This document shows, in pieces, positions 55,735 to 64,000 of a stretch of 64,000 bases of DNA. Source of the stretch: Draconibacterium orientale (GTDB taxonomy: Bacteria; Bacteroidota; Bacteroidia; Bacteroidales; Prolixibacteraceae). The DNA lies in NCBI RefSeq assembly GCF_000626635.1, contig NZ_CP007451.1, forward strand, positions 3,516,501 to 3,580,500. The letters run 5' to 3'. The notes under the pieces are model-generated. The model was not told the origin of the DNA and made no database searches. It saw only the letters and a list, made by a program, of their open reading frames with translations. Every line of letters starts with the position of its first letter. The first letter of the stretch is position 1. The position numbers and the translations under genes are program-made.

Positions 55735-57054
55735 ATGTTCGATCAATTCATCATCAATAGTAAGGAAAAGCAGCTGATAAAGTCCGGGCAAAAAATATTG
55801 CTGGCTATTAGCGGCGGAATCGACAGCATGGTACTGCTGCATTTATTCGAGCGCTCGGAATTTGAATATGGCATTGCCCATTGCAATTTCAGGTTGCGTG
55901 GTGATGAGTCGGATGGCGACGAGGCCTTTGTGCGCGAGCAGGTGGAACAACACGGAACTGCTGCTCATTTTGAAACGTTCGACACCATCGAATACGCATC
56001 GCTTAAAGGCATATCTATTGAAATGGCCGCGCGTGAGTTACGTTACGGGTTTTTCGAGCGCATCAGCAAAGAGTATGAATACGACTGTATTGTAACAGCT
56101 CATCACCAGGACGATCTGATTGAAACTTTCTTTTTAAACCTGTCGCGGAAAACCGGCATAAAAGGGCTTACCGGGATAAAAGAGAAAAAGGGGAAACTGA
56201 TTCGTCCGTTGTTATTCGCCAGTCGCGAAGATATTGAAAGATATGCTGCTGAAAATTCTATTTCCTACCGAGAAGATTCATCGAATAACGAAGTAGTTTT
56301 CCAACGAAACTTTTTGCGACATAAGATTCTGCCTTTGTTTTCGGAGTTAAATCCGGCTTTTAAAAAGAACTTTATGGCCAGTGTCGACAATCTGAAAGTG
56401 GCATACGATGTATATAAGGATGCTATTGGTGATGAGATAAAGGCGGTGCTGACCAATGATAAAGAGCAGTCGGTAATTTCCATTCCGGTTTTGCAGAATT
56501 CACAACATCCTAAAACTGTTTTGCTGGAAATTCTTTCCGGCTATGGTTTTAATGCCAGTATTGTTGACGCGGTTTATCAAAGCCTGGAAACACATTCAGG
56601 GAAGCAGTTTTTCTCGAAAACACACCGGCTGGTAAAAGACCGGGACGCATTATTCATTCAGGAGCTTACTGATGATGAAGACCGCGTTTATTACATCGAA
56701 GAGGATGACATGGAGTTATTTGCCCCATTCGATATTTCTATTGAGCGTTTGGATGCCAAAGGTTTTTCGATCATAAAAGAGGCGAATACTGCCTGCGTTG
56801 ATTTGGAGAAAGTGCAGTTTCCGTTGTTGATGCGCAAATGGAAGCAGGGCGATTATTTCCAACCGCTGGGAATGACAGGTTTTAAAAAGGTGAGCGATTT
56901 CTTTATCGACCGGAAAATGCCACTTCACGAAAAGGAAAACACCTGGCTACTGTGCAGCGGCAAAAATATTGTTTGGATTATGGGCCAGCGATTGGACAAT
57001 CGTTTTAAAGTAACACCATCAACAAAGCAGGTGCTAAAAATTGAAATAGGGTAG
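55735..57054 (+). CDS. tilS: tRNA(Ile)-lysidine synthase
   Basis: TilS attaches lysine to C34 of the tRNA-Ile reading AUA, changing its decoding from AUG to AUA. The PP-loop ATPase motif is LAISGGIDSMVLLH (about residues 21-34). HCNFRLRGDESDGDE and TAHHQDDLIETFFLNLSRKTG complete the N-terminal domain. The C-terminal TilS domain lies at about 365-435 (MRKWKQGDYFQPLGMTGFKK). Essential in most bacteria. Likely co-transcribed with pepT. Confidence 0.96.
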   Translation: MFDQFIINSKEKQLIKSGQKILLAISGGIDSMVLLHLFERSEFEYGIAHCNFRLRGDESDGDEAFVREQVEQHGTAAHFETFDTIEYASLKGISIEMAARELRYGFFERISKEYEYDCIVTAHHQDDLIETFFLNLSRKTGIKGLTGIKEKKGKLIRPLLFASREDIERYAAENSISYREDSSNNEVVFQRNFLRHKILPLFSELNPAFKKNFMASVDNLKVAYDVYKDAIGDEIKAVLTNDKEQSVISIPVLQNSQHPKTVLLEILSGYGFNASIVDAVYQSLETHSGKQFFSKTHRLVKDRDALFIQELTDDEDRVYYIEEDDMELFAPFDISIERLDAKGFSIIKEANTACVDLEKVQFPLLMRKWKQGDYFQPLGMTGFKKVSDFFIDRKMPLHEKENTWLLCSGKNIVWIMGQRLDNRFKVTPSTKQVLKIEIG

Positions 57055-57216
57055 AAGCCGGTATTCTTTAGTCAATATTTGCCCAATATCCAATTTGCGA
57101 TATCAGGAATCCAGGCTCTTCGTAAAAAGTGAAGGGATTATTGATTAAGGATGAATTGGTTGTTATAAGACAGAACGTTAAGAACTACAATTTTACAATT
57201 CAACAGTTTAACATTC

Positions 57217-57260
57217 TGTAGTATCCAGCATCCAGAAGCCAGTATCCAGCATCCAATCCT
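57217..57260. repeat. Tandem AGTATCCAGCATCCA repeats
   Basis: Two copies of AGTATCCAGCATCCA, 13 bp apart, lie downstream of tilS in inverted orientation relative to those near 54284 and 54369. The rest of the 57055-57321 gap shows no gene. Confidence 0.6.
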
Positions 57261-57321
57261 CCAGGGGCACGAATATGCAACCGTTTTCACAGTGTTATCC
57301 CAAAGGGGCACAAAGATAAAT

Positions 57322-57705
57322 CTATCCCTTTGAGTGCAAAGCAACCCGGTTGCCCTCGCTGTCGATAAGCAAGGCCATAAAACCATATTCGTCCGAGATT
57401 TTTGTTTTGGGCTGCAGCACCTTGCCTCCAGCACCTTCAACCCGCGAAAGTTCGTTGTTCAGCTCGCCCGAGCGTGCTGTAAAATAAATAACAACACCTT
57501 CGGCCGATGGCTTTTGAAAATTGGGGTGGCATACCAGCGATCCGGCAGAGCCGTAGCTTTCATCTATCATCGGGAACCATGCCATATCCAGCGGCCCCAT
57601 TTGGTTACGATCGAGTTTGATGTCCAATACTGTTTCATAAAATTTTATGGCCCGTTCCATGTCGGTAACCGGCACTTCAAACCAGCCTACTGCGTTACTT
57701 TGCAT
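57322..57705 (-). CDS. VOC superfamily (glyoxalase/bleomycin-resistance-like) protein
   Basis: The 127-residue protein has a single VOC fold of two beta-alpha-beta3 units. The start NAVGWFEVPVTDMERAIKFY and the C-terminal VLQPKTKISDEYGFMALLIDSEGNRVALHS are characteristic of the PhnB/glyoxalase-like subfamily. The role (small-molecule lyase, dioxygenase-like or binding) cannot be assigned. Separate from both neighbours. Confidence 0.87.
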   Translation of the reverse strand: MQSNAVGWFEVPVTDMERAIKFYETVLDIKLDRNQMGPLDMAWFPMIDESYGSAGSLVCHPNFQKPSAEGVVIYFTARSGELNNELSRVEGAGGKVLQPKTKISDEYGFMALLIDSEGNRVALHSKG

Positions 57706-57911
57706 AATCGTTTAATTAAAAGGTTGTTGATATAAAACGAAAATCAAAACAACAGGGTTTTGAAACAAGTTGATTTTTAATCAAATGCCGGAAATTTACT
57801 TTTGGGAAAGGAGTTGGATACACTAAGATGGGGTAGGTATAAATGTTGTTGATAGGTAGTAAAAAGAACTTTCTACGATACTGAAATAGACATAGCCGGA
57901 AAGCGTATACA

Positions 57912-57961
57912 AAAAAGGATGCCATCTGTTAAAAGTACTGAACAGAGATGGCATCCTTTTT
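57912..57961 (-). terminator. Strong hairpin downstream of the first GH92 gene
   Basis: AAAAGGATGCCATCT and AGATGGCATCCTTTT are perfectly complementary, extended by GTT/AAC past a small bulge. A-runs and T-runs on either side make it bidirectional. It lies about 37 bp past the stop of the GH92 gene at 57998. The remainder of the 57706-57997 gap is featureless. Confidence 0.8.
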
Positions 57962-57997
57962 ATAATTTAACAATTCTGCAATTTCGCAGTTTGTCAA

Positions 57998-60295
57998 TTA
58001 ATCTTCAAAAGTCATCGAGTAGGGGAAACTGCTTGTTTCCGTTCCTCTATTTTTATTGGGTTGGCTGGCCATATCAAAAACCAGCTCCCCGCCATTTTGA
58101 ATGGTAGCGTGTTTCAGGAAATTTTTATTGTACGATTCACCGTTCAGCACCACATCGTTTACATAAACGTTTTCCTTCGAGTTATTGGTAGCATCAATCA
58201 CAAACTCGTTGCCGTTTTCAAGCGTTAGCGTAATTTTGTTGAACAGTGGAGAACCCAATACATACTCGTCGGTTCCCGGACAAACCGGATAGAAGCCCAT
58301 AGAACTGAAAACATACCATGCCGAAGTCTGGCCGTTGTCTTCGTCGCCACAATAACCATCAGCCTGGTACGAGTACAACTTTGTCAGCACTTCGCGAACA
58401 TGCGCCTGTGTTTTCCAGGGCTGATCAGAATAGTTATACAGGTAAATCATATGCTGAATAGGCTGGTTTCCATGTGCATAGTTACCCATTCCTGCAATCT
58501 GCATTTCGCGAATTTCGTGGATGGTACCGCCATAATAGGAATCGTCGAAAATAGGCGGAACAACAAATACCGAGTCGAGCATAGCCACAAAATCATCGTT
58601 GCCACCCATCAGTTGTTTCAGGCCTTCAATATCCTGGAAAACACTCCACGTATAGTGCCAGCTGTTTCCTTCAGTAAAAGCATCACCCCATTTATAGGGG
58701 CTGAATGGCGACTGGAAAGTTCCATCTTCGTTTTTGCCGCGCATTAACTTGCTTTCAGCATCGTAAACATTGTGGAAATTGCGGGCACGTTGTTTATAAA
58801 GGTCAATCTCTTCCTGTGGTTTTCCCAGTTCCTGCGCCAGTTTCCAAATGCAGTAATCGGCATAAGCATATTCCAGTGTGCGCGCTGTGTTTTCGTTAAT
58901 GCCAACGTTGTAGGGCACGTAGCCCAGCTTGTTGTAATAATCGGCACCATAACGGCCAACAGAATGAATCTGCTCCATGTAGCCCTTGGTGTTTTTTATC
59001 ATGGCTTCGTATAAAGTCTCAATGTCGTAACCACGAATTCCTTTCAAATAAGAATCAGTGATCAACGATGCCGAGTTGGAGCCGATCATACATCCACGGT
59101 GACCCGGACTCGCCCATTCCGGTAGCCAGCCACTTTCTTTGTAAGTATTTACAAGCCCTTCCATAATCTGGCTGTTCAGATCAGGATACATTAGTGTAAA
59201 GAACGGGAACACAGCACGGAAAGTATCCCAGAAACCATTGTCGGTAAACATGTAGCCAGGTAATACTTCGCCGTTGTACGGACTGTAGTGTACGATATTA
59301 TTGTCGGCATCAAATTCGTAAAATTTACGCGGGAAAAGCAAAGTGCGGTACAGGCACGAGTAAAAGGTTTTTTGTTCGGCTTCGCTTCCGCCTTCCACTT
59401 TTATCCGGCCCAGTTCTTTTTCCCAAATCTGTTCGCCTTCGGCTTTAATCGTTTCAAACGATTTGTCGCTAATCTCGCGGCTCAGGTTTAATTCAGCTTG
59501 TTCGGCACTGATAAACGATGAAGCCAGTTTTACATTTACTTCTTCACCTTTTTGGGTTTTGAAACCAACAATGCCGCCAACGTGAAAGCTTTTAGCTTCG
59601 GAACTCTCCAGCAGATTTTCGTCTTTCCAGGTTTTTACCACCTCGAAATCCTTATCGAAAACGGCCACAAAATAATTTTTGAAGTTGGCAGGTACACCGC
59701 CATGATTGTTCTGGCAGTAACCAACAATTTTGCGTTCTTCAGGAATAATTTTCACCATCGATCCGCCATCGAAAGCATCCAAAAGAATGTACGAATTGTC
59801 GTTCTCAGGAAAAGTAAAACGGAATGATACGGCACGGTCGGTTGGGGTGAACTCGGTGGTTACATCGTAATCGGCCAGATAAACTTTGTAGTAGTGCGGT
59901 TGGGTCACTTCGGCTTTGTGCGAAAACCACGATGCACGTTCAGCACCTTTAAATTTCAGTTCGCCGGTAACCGGCATCAGCGAAAATGCGGCGTAATCGT
60001 TAATCCACGGACTCGGCTGATGCGTTTGTTTAAATCCCTGAATTTTGTACGAATCGTAGGTGTAACCCCAGCCATCGCCCATGCGGCCGGTTTGCGGTGT
60101 CCAGAAATTCATTCCCCACGGACGCGCAATGGCAGGATAGGTATTACCGTTTGAAAGTTTGAATTCCGAATCGGTACCCATTAGCGGGTTTACCAGTTCC
60201 ACCAGTTTTGTGGGCGTAGTTGTTGGTTGCGTGCTGACTTTTGCAGTGCAGCTAAATAGAATTGCGCCAAGGCAAAACAATAAAAAATACTTCAT
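57998..60295 (-). CDS. GH92 glycosidase with Gln at the usual catalytic-acid position
   Basis: The 765-residue lipoprotein (lipobox LFSC) has the N-terminal beta-sandwich (VNPLMGTDSEFKLSNGNTYP) and the (alpha/alpha)6 barrel of GH92 exo-alpha-mannosidases. GH92 landmarks are EGNSWHYTWSVFQD, DGYCGDEDNGQTSAWYV and SMGFYPVCPGTDEY, with candidate base residues Asp651 and Asp653. The motif that in canonical alpha-mannosidases reads HGNEP is HGNQP (Gln611, codon 58463-58465). GH92 enzymes with Gln there have been associated with mannosyl-phosphodiester hydrolysis, so this may act on phosphomannan. A -7 element TATTTTTG is at 60346-60339. Confidence 0.93.
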   Translation of the reverse strand: MKYFLLFCLGAILFSCTAKVSTQPTTTPTKLVELVNPLMGTDSEFKLSNGNTYPAIARPWGMNFWTPQTGRMGDGWGYTYDSYKIQGFKQTHQPSPWINDYAAFSLMPVTGELKFKGAERASWFSHKAEVTQPHYYKVYLADYDVTTEFTPTDRAVSFRFTFPENDNSYILLDAFDGGSMVKIIPEERKIVGYCQNNHGGVPANFKNYFVAVFDKDFEVVKTWKDENLLESSEAKSFHVGGIVGFKTQKGEEVNVKLASSFISAEQAELNLSREISDKSFETIKAEGEQIWEKELGRIKVEGGSEAEQKTFYSCLYRTLLFPRKFYEFDADNNIVHYSPYNGEVLPGYMFTDNGFWDTFRAVFPFFTLMYPDLNSQIMEGLVNTYKESGWLPEWASPGHRGCMIGSNSASLITDSYLKGIRGYDIETLYEAMIKNTKGYMEQIHSVGRYGADYYNKLGYVPYNVGINENTARTLEYAYADYCIWKLAQELGKPQEEIDLYKQRARNFHNVYDAESKLMRGKNEDGTFQSPFSPYKWGDAFTEGNSWHYTWSVFQDIEGLKQLMGGNDDFVAMLDSVFVVPPIFDDSYYGGTIHEIREMQIAGMGNYAHGNQPIQHMIYLYNYSDQPWKTQAHVREVLTKLYSYQADGYCGDEDNGQTSAWYVFSSMGFYPVCPGTDEYVLGSPLFNKITLTLENGNEFVIDATNNSKENVYVNDVVLNGESYNKNFLKHATIQNGGELVFDMASQPNKNRGTETSSFPYSMTFED

Positions 60296-60338
60296 GGTAG
60301 TGAGTTTATTAAGTTGTTGTATAGGTATAAATAAGGCG

Positions 60339-60346
60339 CAAAAATA
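60339..60346 (-). promoter_or_regulatory. Probable -7 element of the first GH92 gene
   Basis: TATTTTTG on the minus strand matches TAnnTTTG and lies 43 bp before the ATG at 60295. It implies that the two tandem GH92 genes have separate promoters. Confidence 0.4.
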
Positions 60347-60367
60347 GAATTATTTTGTTCAATCCTG

Positions 60368-62590
60368 TTATTCGTAGCCCGATTTCGGACGACTATCCGT
60401 AGCTTGTCCAAATTCCTTATTTGCTTCTGCAGCCATGGTAAATTCCAGCACTCCGCCTTTCACAATATCAGCATGTGTGATATAACTTTTTCCGTAAGGC
60501 TCGCCGTTCAGTGTAACCGAATCGATATAAATATTTGTCTTGTTCAGGTTTTTAGCCTTTATCTGAAAGGTTTTGTTGCCCGGCAATTCAATGGTAGCCG
60601 ATTCAAACAGCGGACTGCCAAAAACATAAACTCCATTGGCCGCATTAACCGGGTAGAATCCCATCGACGATAATACGTACCAGGCCGACATTTGTCCGCA
60701 GTCTTCGTTTCCGCAAAGTCCGTCGGGTTGGTCGGTGTACATTTCATTCATAATGAAATTAACCTTTTCTGCCGTTTTCCATTGCTGGCCGGCGAACGCG
60801 TACATGTAAGGGATGTGGTGCCCCGGTTCGTTTCCGTGTGCGTACATGCCAATCAATCCCGAAATGTCGCTTGATGCCCCTTCGTTTAATGTTTCTTCGG
60901 TAGTAAAAAGCTCATCCAGTTTTTCTGCAAAAGCAGTTTCGCTTTCAAAAAGACCGATCAAACCATTAATGTCGTGCGGAACCAGCCAGGTGTATTGCCA
61001 GGCATTTCCTTCGCAAAAATCGTCGGCACGGTGCTCCGAGTGAACCGGGTTAAAAGGAGTACGCCAGCTGTCGTCGGCAATTCTACCTCGCATAAAACCG
61101 GTTTCTTTATTGAAATAGTTCTCGTAATATTTTGCTCGTTTGGCAAATAGTTCAAAGTCTTCGGTTTTCCCCAGTTTCTTGGCCATAGCGGCCACACACC
61201 AGTCGTCGATAGCATATTCCAGCGCCATTGCCACCGATTCAACAGTTGAATCAGCCGGAATGTAACCTTTTTCTTTTATGAAGTTCAGGCCGCGCTCGTC
61301 CATCAACATGGTCGATTTTACGGCTTCAAAAGCTTTCTCCGTATCAAAACCGGTGAAACCTTTCAGATAGGCATCAACAATTACCGGAATAGCGTGGTTA
61401 CCTACCATGGTGTTGGTTTCGTTGCCATGCAGGTGCCACACCGGAAGTTTGCCTTGCTGATCGTAAATGGCTAGCATTGTATTTACCATATCGTTCACAC
61501 GATTGGGTTGAACCAGCGTAAGCAGCGGATGGGCTGCGCGATAGGTATCCCACAACGAAAAAGTGGTGTAGGTGTCGTAACCCGGATCGGTATAGTTTTT
61601 ACCGTCGGCACCGCGGTAATCGCCGTTAACATCGTCGAACAACGATGGTGCAATCATAGTATGATACAACGCGGTGTAAAAGGTAGTTTTTGTTGATGGA
61701 TCAGTATTTCCAATTTTTATTTTGCCCAATTCGGTATTCCATTTGGTGCGGGCTTGTGCTTTTGTGGCATCAAAATCCCATTGGGCCAATTCGGCGTTCA
61801 GGTTATTTTTTGCGCCATCGGCACTCACCGGAGAGATGGCCGTTTTAACCAATAATTCGCCGTTTCCTTCAAATTCAATTTCAACGGTGTTAATTCCTTT
61901 GTCGTTTTGGCGTAGAATTTTTAGGCCTTTAATTTCTTTCGAAAACACGCTGTGGAAATACACTTTCTGATCGGCAGCCCATCCTTTTGAATAGCGAAAT
62001 CCACTGATGCTATTGTCGCCTTCCTGTTGAAGATCGGCTTGGGTGAGTGCATCCCAACCTGTTCCGTACGCCAGGTCGATGATTAATTTTGAATTACCCG
62101 AGGCATTAAAGTTGTATCGATGAAAACCTACACGTTCGGTGGCTGTTAGCTCTGCCTGAACATCGTATTTGCTGATATTAATGGCGTAATAACCGGGGCT
62201 AACCTGTTCATCATCGTGCGTGTAAAGAGCACTCCATGGGTAAGGTTCATTGGATGATTGTTCGTAGTTGAAATCATCGGAAACAGGCATAAAAAGTAAA
62301 TCGCCCAAATCGCCGATACCTGTGCCGCTTAAATGGGTGTGTGCAAATCCGATCAGAAGTGAGTCGGAATAATGATAGCCTGAGCACCAGTCCCAGGTTT
62401 CCTGTGCATTGTTGGGACCAAGCTGAACGGCTCCAAAAGGCACGTTGGCTCCTACAAAAACATGGCCATGATAATCACTTCCGATATACGGATCTACATA
62501 AGCTGAAAAATCTTCAGGTATTGGTGCCTGTGAGCACGATAAGATGATGAACGCAAAAAATGCGTTTACAATTAAAATAAGACGGTTCAT
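60368..62590 (-). CDS. GH92 alpha-mannosidase-like glycosidase
   Basis: The 740-residue lipoprotein (lipobox IILSC) has full GH92 architecture: YVDPYIGSDYHGHVFVGANV, CSGYHYSDSLLIGFAHTHLSGTG, GNAWQYTWLVPHD, YAHGNEPGHHIPYMY with the catalytic-acid Glu588, and DGLCGNEDCGQMSAWYVLSS. It therefore looks like an ordinary Ca2+-dependent exo-alpha-mannosidase of the outer membrane or periplasm. A -7 element TAATTTTG lies at 62659-62652. It is 72 bp from the second GH92 gene, and both probably serve the same mannan or N-glycan. Confidence 0.95.
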   Translation of the reverse strand: MNRLILIVNAFFAFIILSCSQAPIPEDFSAYVDPYIGSDYHGHVFVGANVPFGAVQLGPNNAQETWDWCSGYHYSDSLLIGFAHTHLSGTGIGDLGDLLFMPVSDDFNYEQSSNEPYPWSALYTHDDEQVSPGYYAINISKYDVQAELTATERVGFHRYNFNASGNSKLIIDLAYGTGWDALTQADLQQEGDNSISGFRYSKGWAADQKVYFHSVFSKEIKGLKILRQNDKGINTVEIEFEGNGELLVKTAISPVSADGAKNNLNAELAQWDFDATKAQARTKWNTELGKIKIGNTDPSTKTTFYTALYHTMIAPSLFDDVNGDYRGADGKNYTDPGYDTYTTFSLWDTYRAAHPLLTLVQPNRVNDMVNTMLAIYDQQGKLPVWHLHGNETNTMVGNHAIPVIVDAYLKGFTGFDTEKAFEAVKSTMLMDERGLNFIKEKGYIPADSTVESVAMALEYAIDDWCVAAMAKKLGKTEDFELFAKRAKYYENYFNKETGFMRGRIADDSWRTPFNPVHSEHRADDFCEGNAWQYTWLVPHDINGLIGLFESETAFAEKLDELFTTEETLNEGASSDISGLIGMYAHGNEPGHHIPYMYAFAGQQWKTAEKVNFIMNEMYTDQPDGLCGNEDCGQMSAWYVLSSMGFYPVNAANGVYVFGSPLFESATIELPGNKTFQIKAKNLNKTNIYIDSVTLNGEPYGKSYITHADIVKGGVLEFTMAAEANKEFGQATDSRPKSGYE

Positions 62591-62651
62591 TTTGTTGAAT
62601 TAGGTATGCAATTAAAAAATGCGGAAAAATATCAGTATAATTCCGATGCCG

Positions 62652-62659
62652 CAAAATTA
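62652..62659 (-). promoter_or_regulatory. Probable -7 element of the second GH92 gene
   Basis: TAATTTTG on the minus strand fits TAnnTTTG; it lies 61 bp before the ATG at 62590. Confidence 0.35.
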
Positions 62660-62722
62660 ATTAAATTTTGAAACGCTGGGGTGAAAGTTGTCATGTAAAG
62701 AGTTGGTGCGTAAGCTAAATTC

Positions 62723-64000
62723 TTATAACTCCGGGAAACGATCCGGTTCCACTTCGCGCATCATTTCATAAACATTTCGGAAAAGCAATTCTACGTTGGG
62801 TTTCGAGAAATATTCGCCATCGATACCATAAGCAGGGCGGTGCTCCTGAGCCGAAAGTGTTCGTGGTGCGGTGTCTAAATAATCAAACGCTTTTTGTTCC
62901 TCGATCACTTTTTGCATCATATATGCCGTTCCTCCACCGGGCACATCTTCGTCCATAAAAATTACTTTTCCTGTTTTTTTTATGGATTCCAGAATGATAT
63001 GATTAACATCAAAAGGCATCAGAGTTTGCACATCGATCACTTCGATTGAGATACCTTTAAAATCCTGTAAAAGTTTTGCTGCTTTCACTGCATGGTGCAC
63101 GTTCCACGCATAAGTAACAACGGTAACGTCTGTTCCTTCCTGCATAATTTCCGGAACGCCAAGCGGCACTTTGTATTCACCGTGGTTGGCCGGCAATTTT
63201 TCTTTTACATTATAAGCCTTGAGCGGCTCAATCACCAATGCCGGGTCGTTGCCTTCCAAAAGGGTATTGTAAAAGCCTGCAGCTTGTGTCATGTTGCGGG
63301 GTACACACAAGTACACGCCACGCATCGATCCCAGTAGCATTTGCATGGGCGAACCGGCGTGCCAGATTCCCTGTAGCTGATGACCACGCGTACGCACAAT
63401 CAGCGGTGCAGCTTGTCGGCCTTTGGTGCGGTATTGCAGTGTAGCCAAATCGTCGCTTAACTGCGACTGAGCATAAATCAGGTAATCGAGGTATTGAATT
63501 TCGGCAATGGGGCGGAAACCACGCATGGCCAAACCAATTCCCTGGCCAATGATTGTTGCCTCGCGGATACCGGCATCATCAACACGTACTTTGCCGTATT
63601 TCTCCTGCATGCCTTTCATTCCCTGGTTTACATCGCCCAGTTTTCCGGTGTCTTCACCAAAAGTTACCAGGTTCGGGTATTTTGTAAATAGCGCATCAAA
63701 GTTTTTATTTACAACCACCGATCCGTTTACTTCGCTTGCATTATCATCGTATTCTACTGCCACTTCTTTTACATTCAGGGCAGCGTCAGCTCCGGTGCGG
63801 TATAATTCTCCATTGTAAAAACCGGCTGTACGTTCTTCAAAACGACTGATCCATTCTTTTAAAATGTCGCGTTCATCTTCCAGCTCGGGCATGGTATGAA
63901 GTTCCAACTTTAGTCTTTTTGCAAAACTAAGGTGCGATCTTCGCGTTGGAAAAATTTTATCGGTTACTTTTTCAAAGCGTCGTAAACTCTGCAGTTCACT
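62723..64000 (-). CDS. 2-oxoacid dehydrogenase E1, fused alpha-beta type, C-terminal (beta) part, cut by window edge
   Basis: The frame is open without a break from the right edge to the stop at 62723, so a TTG at 63907 is not the start; the N-terminal alpha half lies outside the window. Visible is the beta/transketolase C part: LVTFGEDTGKLGDVNQG, RVDDAGIREATIIGQGIGLA, EIQYLDYLIYAQSQLSDDLA, RTRGHQLQGIWHAGSPMQML and VVTYAWNVHHAVKAAK, ending EPDRFPEL. This is the ThDP-dependent E1 of a branched-chain or pyruvate-like dehydrogenase complex. Fused E1 proteins of this kind are common in Bacteroidota. Confidence 0.9.
   Translation of the reverse strand, partial: SELQSLRRFEKVTDKIFPTRRSHLSFAKRLKLELHTMPELEDERDILKEWISRFEERTAGFYNGELYRTGADAALNVKEVAVEYDDNASEVNGSVVVNKNFDALFTKYPNLVTFGEDTGKLGDVNQGMKGMQEKYGKVRVDDAGIREATIIGQGIGLAMRGFRPIAEIQYLDYLIYAQSQLSDDLATLQYRTKGRQAAPLIVRTRGHQLQGIWHAGSPMQMLLGSMRGVYLCVPRNMTQAAGFYNTLLEGNDPALVIEPLKAYNVKEKLPANHGEYKVPLGVPEIMQEGTDVTVVTYAWNVHHAVKAAKLLQDFKGISIEVIDVQTLMPFDVNHIILESIKKTGKVIFMDEDVPGGGTAYMMQKVIEEQKAFDYLDTAPRTLSAQEHRPAYGIDGEYFSKPNVELLFRNVYEMMREVEPDRFPEL

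Overview
The window looks like a chromosomal segment from a marine or sediment Bacteroidota, most probably order Marinilabiliales (Prolixibacteraceae-like). That placement is an inference from gene content: a SusC/SusD pair, two GH92 and one GH109 glycosidase, many SPII lipoproteins, LytS/LytTR and OmpP1/FadL proteins, a type IX secretion C-terminal domain relic, TAnnTTTG-type -7 promoter elements and few Shine-Dalgarno sites. No rRNA, tRNA, CRISPR array, integrase or transposase was found.

Left part (1-6.1 kb): a minus-strand operon of membrane protein, winged-helix regulator and the start of creD, with two nearly identical candidate operators; then two secreted proteins of unknown function (one with IPT/TIG repeats) and a CPBP membrane protease. 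From 6.2 to 13.1 kb lies a complete minus-strand leucine operon, leuA-leuC-leuD-(second DRE-TIM synthase, possibly citramalate synthase)-leuB. It is preceded by a Leu/Ile-rich leader peptide and mutually exclusive hairpins that look like a ribosome-mediated attenuator.

Middle (13.1-34.1 kb): a repeat-rich gap with a small lipoprotein, then glyA, a TauE/SafE permease, a CobW-type GTPase, an AEC transporter with a HAD phosphatase, katG, a SIMPL protein, an S9 dipeptidyl peptidase, an XRE-cupin regulator with an AMP-dependent acyl-CoA ligase, and a four-gene envelope cluster. That cluster comprises a LysM protein whose transglycosylase domain has lost its catalytic Glu, two SGNH hydrolase-like proteins and an MBOAT acyltransferase. 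It is a candidate peptidoglycan or envelope-glycan O-acetylation system.

Right part (34.1-64 kb): a POTRA/barrel protein with a C9 tract early in its reading frame, a ROK regulator upstream of susC/susD, a Tat-exported GH109 enzyme, a second Omp85-like barrel, a frameshifted lipoprotein with a LytS/LytTR two-component pair, FadL and a Tyr/Gly/Ser-rich lipoprotein, proS, a conserved unknown, pepT-tilS, a VOC protein, two GH92 enzymes in tandem (one with Gln in place of the usual catalytic acid) and a fused 2-oxoacid dehydrogenase E1 that runs off the right edge.

Intergenic space is unusually rich in dispersed hairpin repeats of several families, including inside the leu operon and the O-acetylation-like cluster, where they even contribute codons at gene ends.
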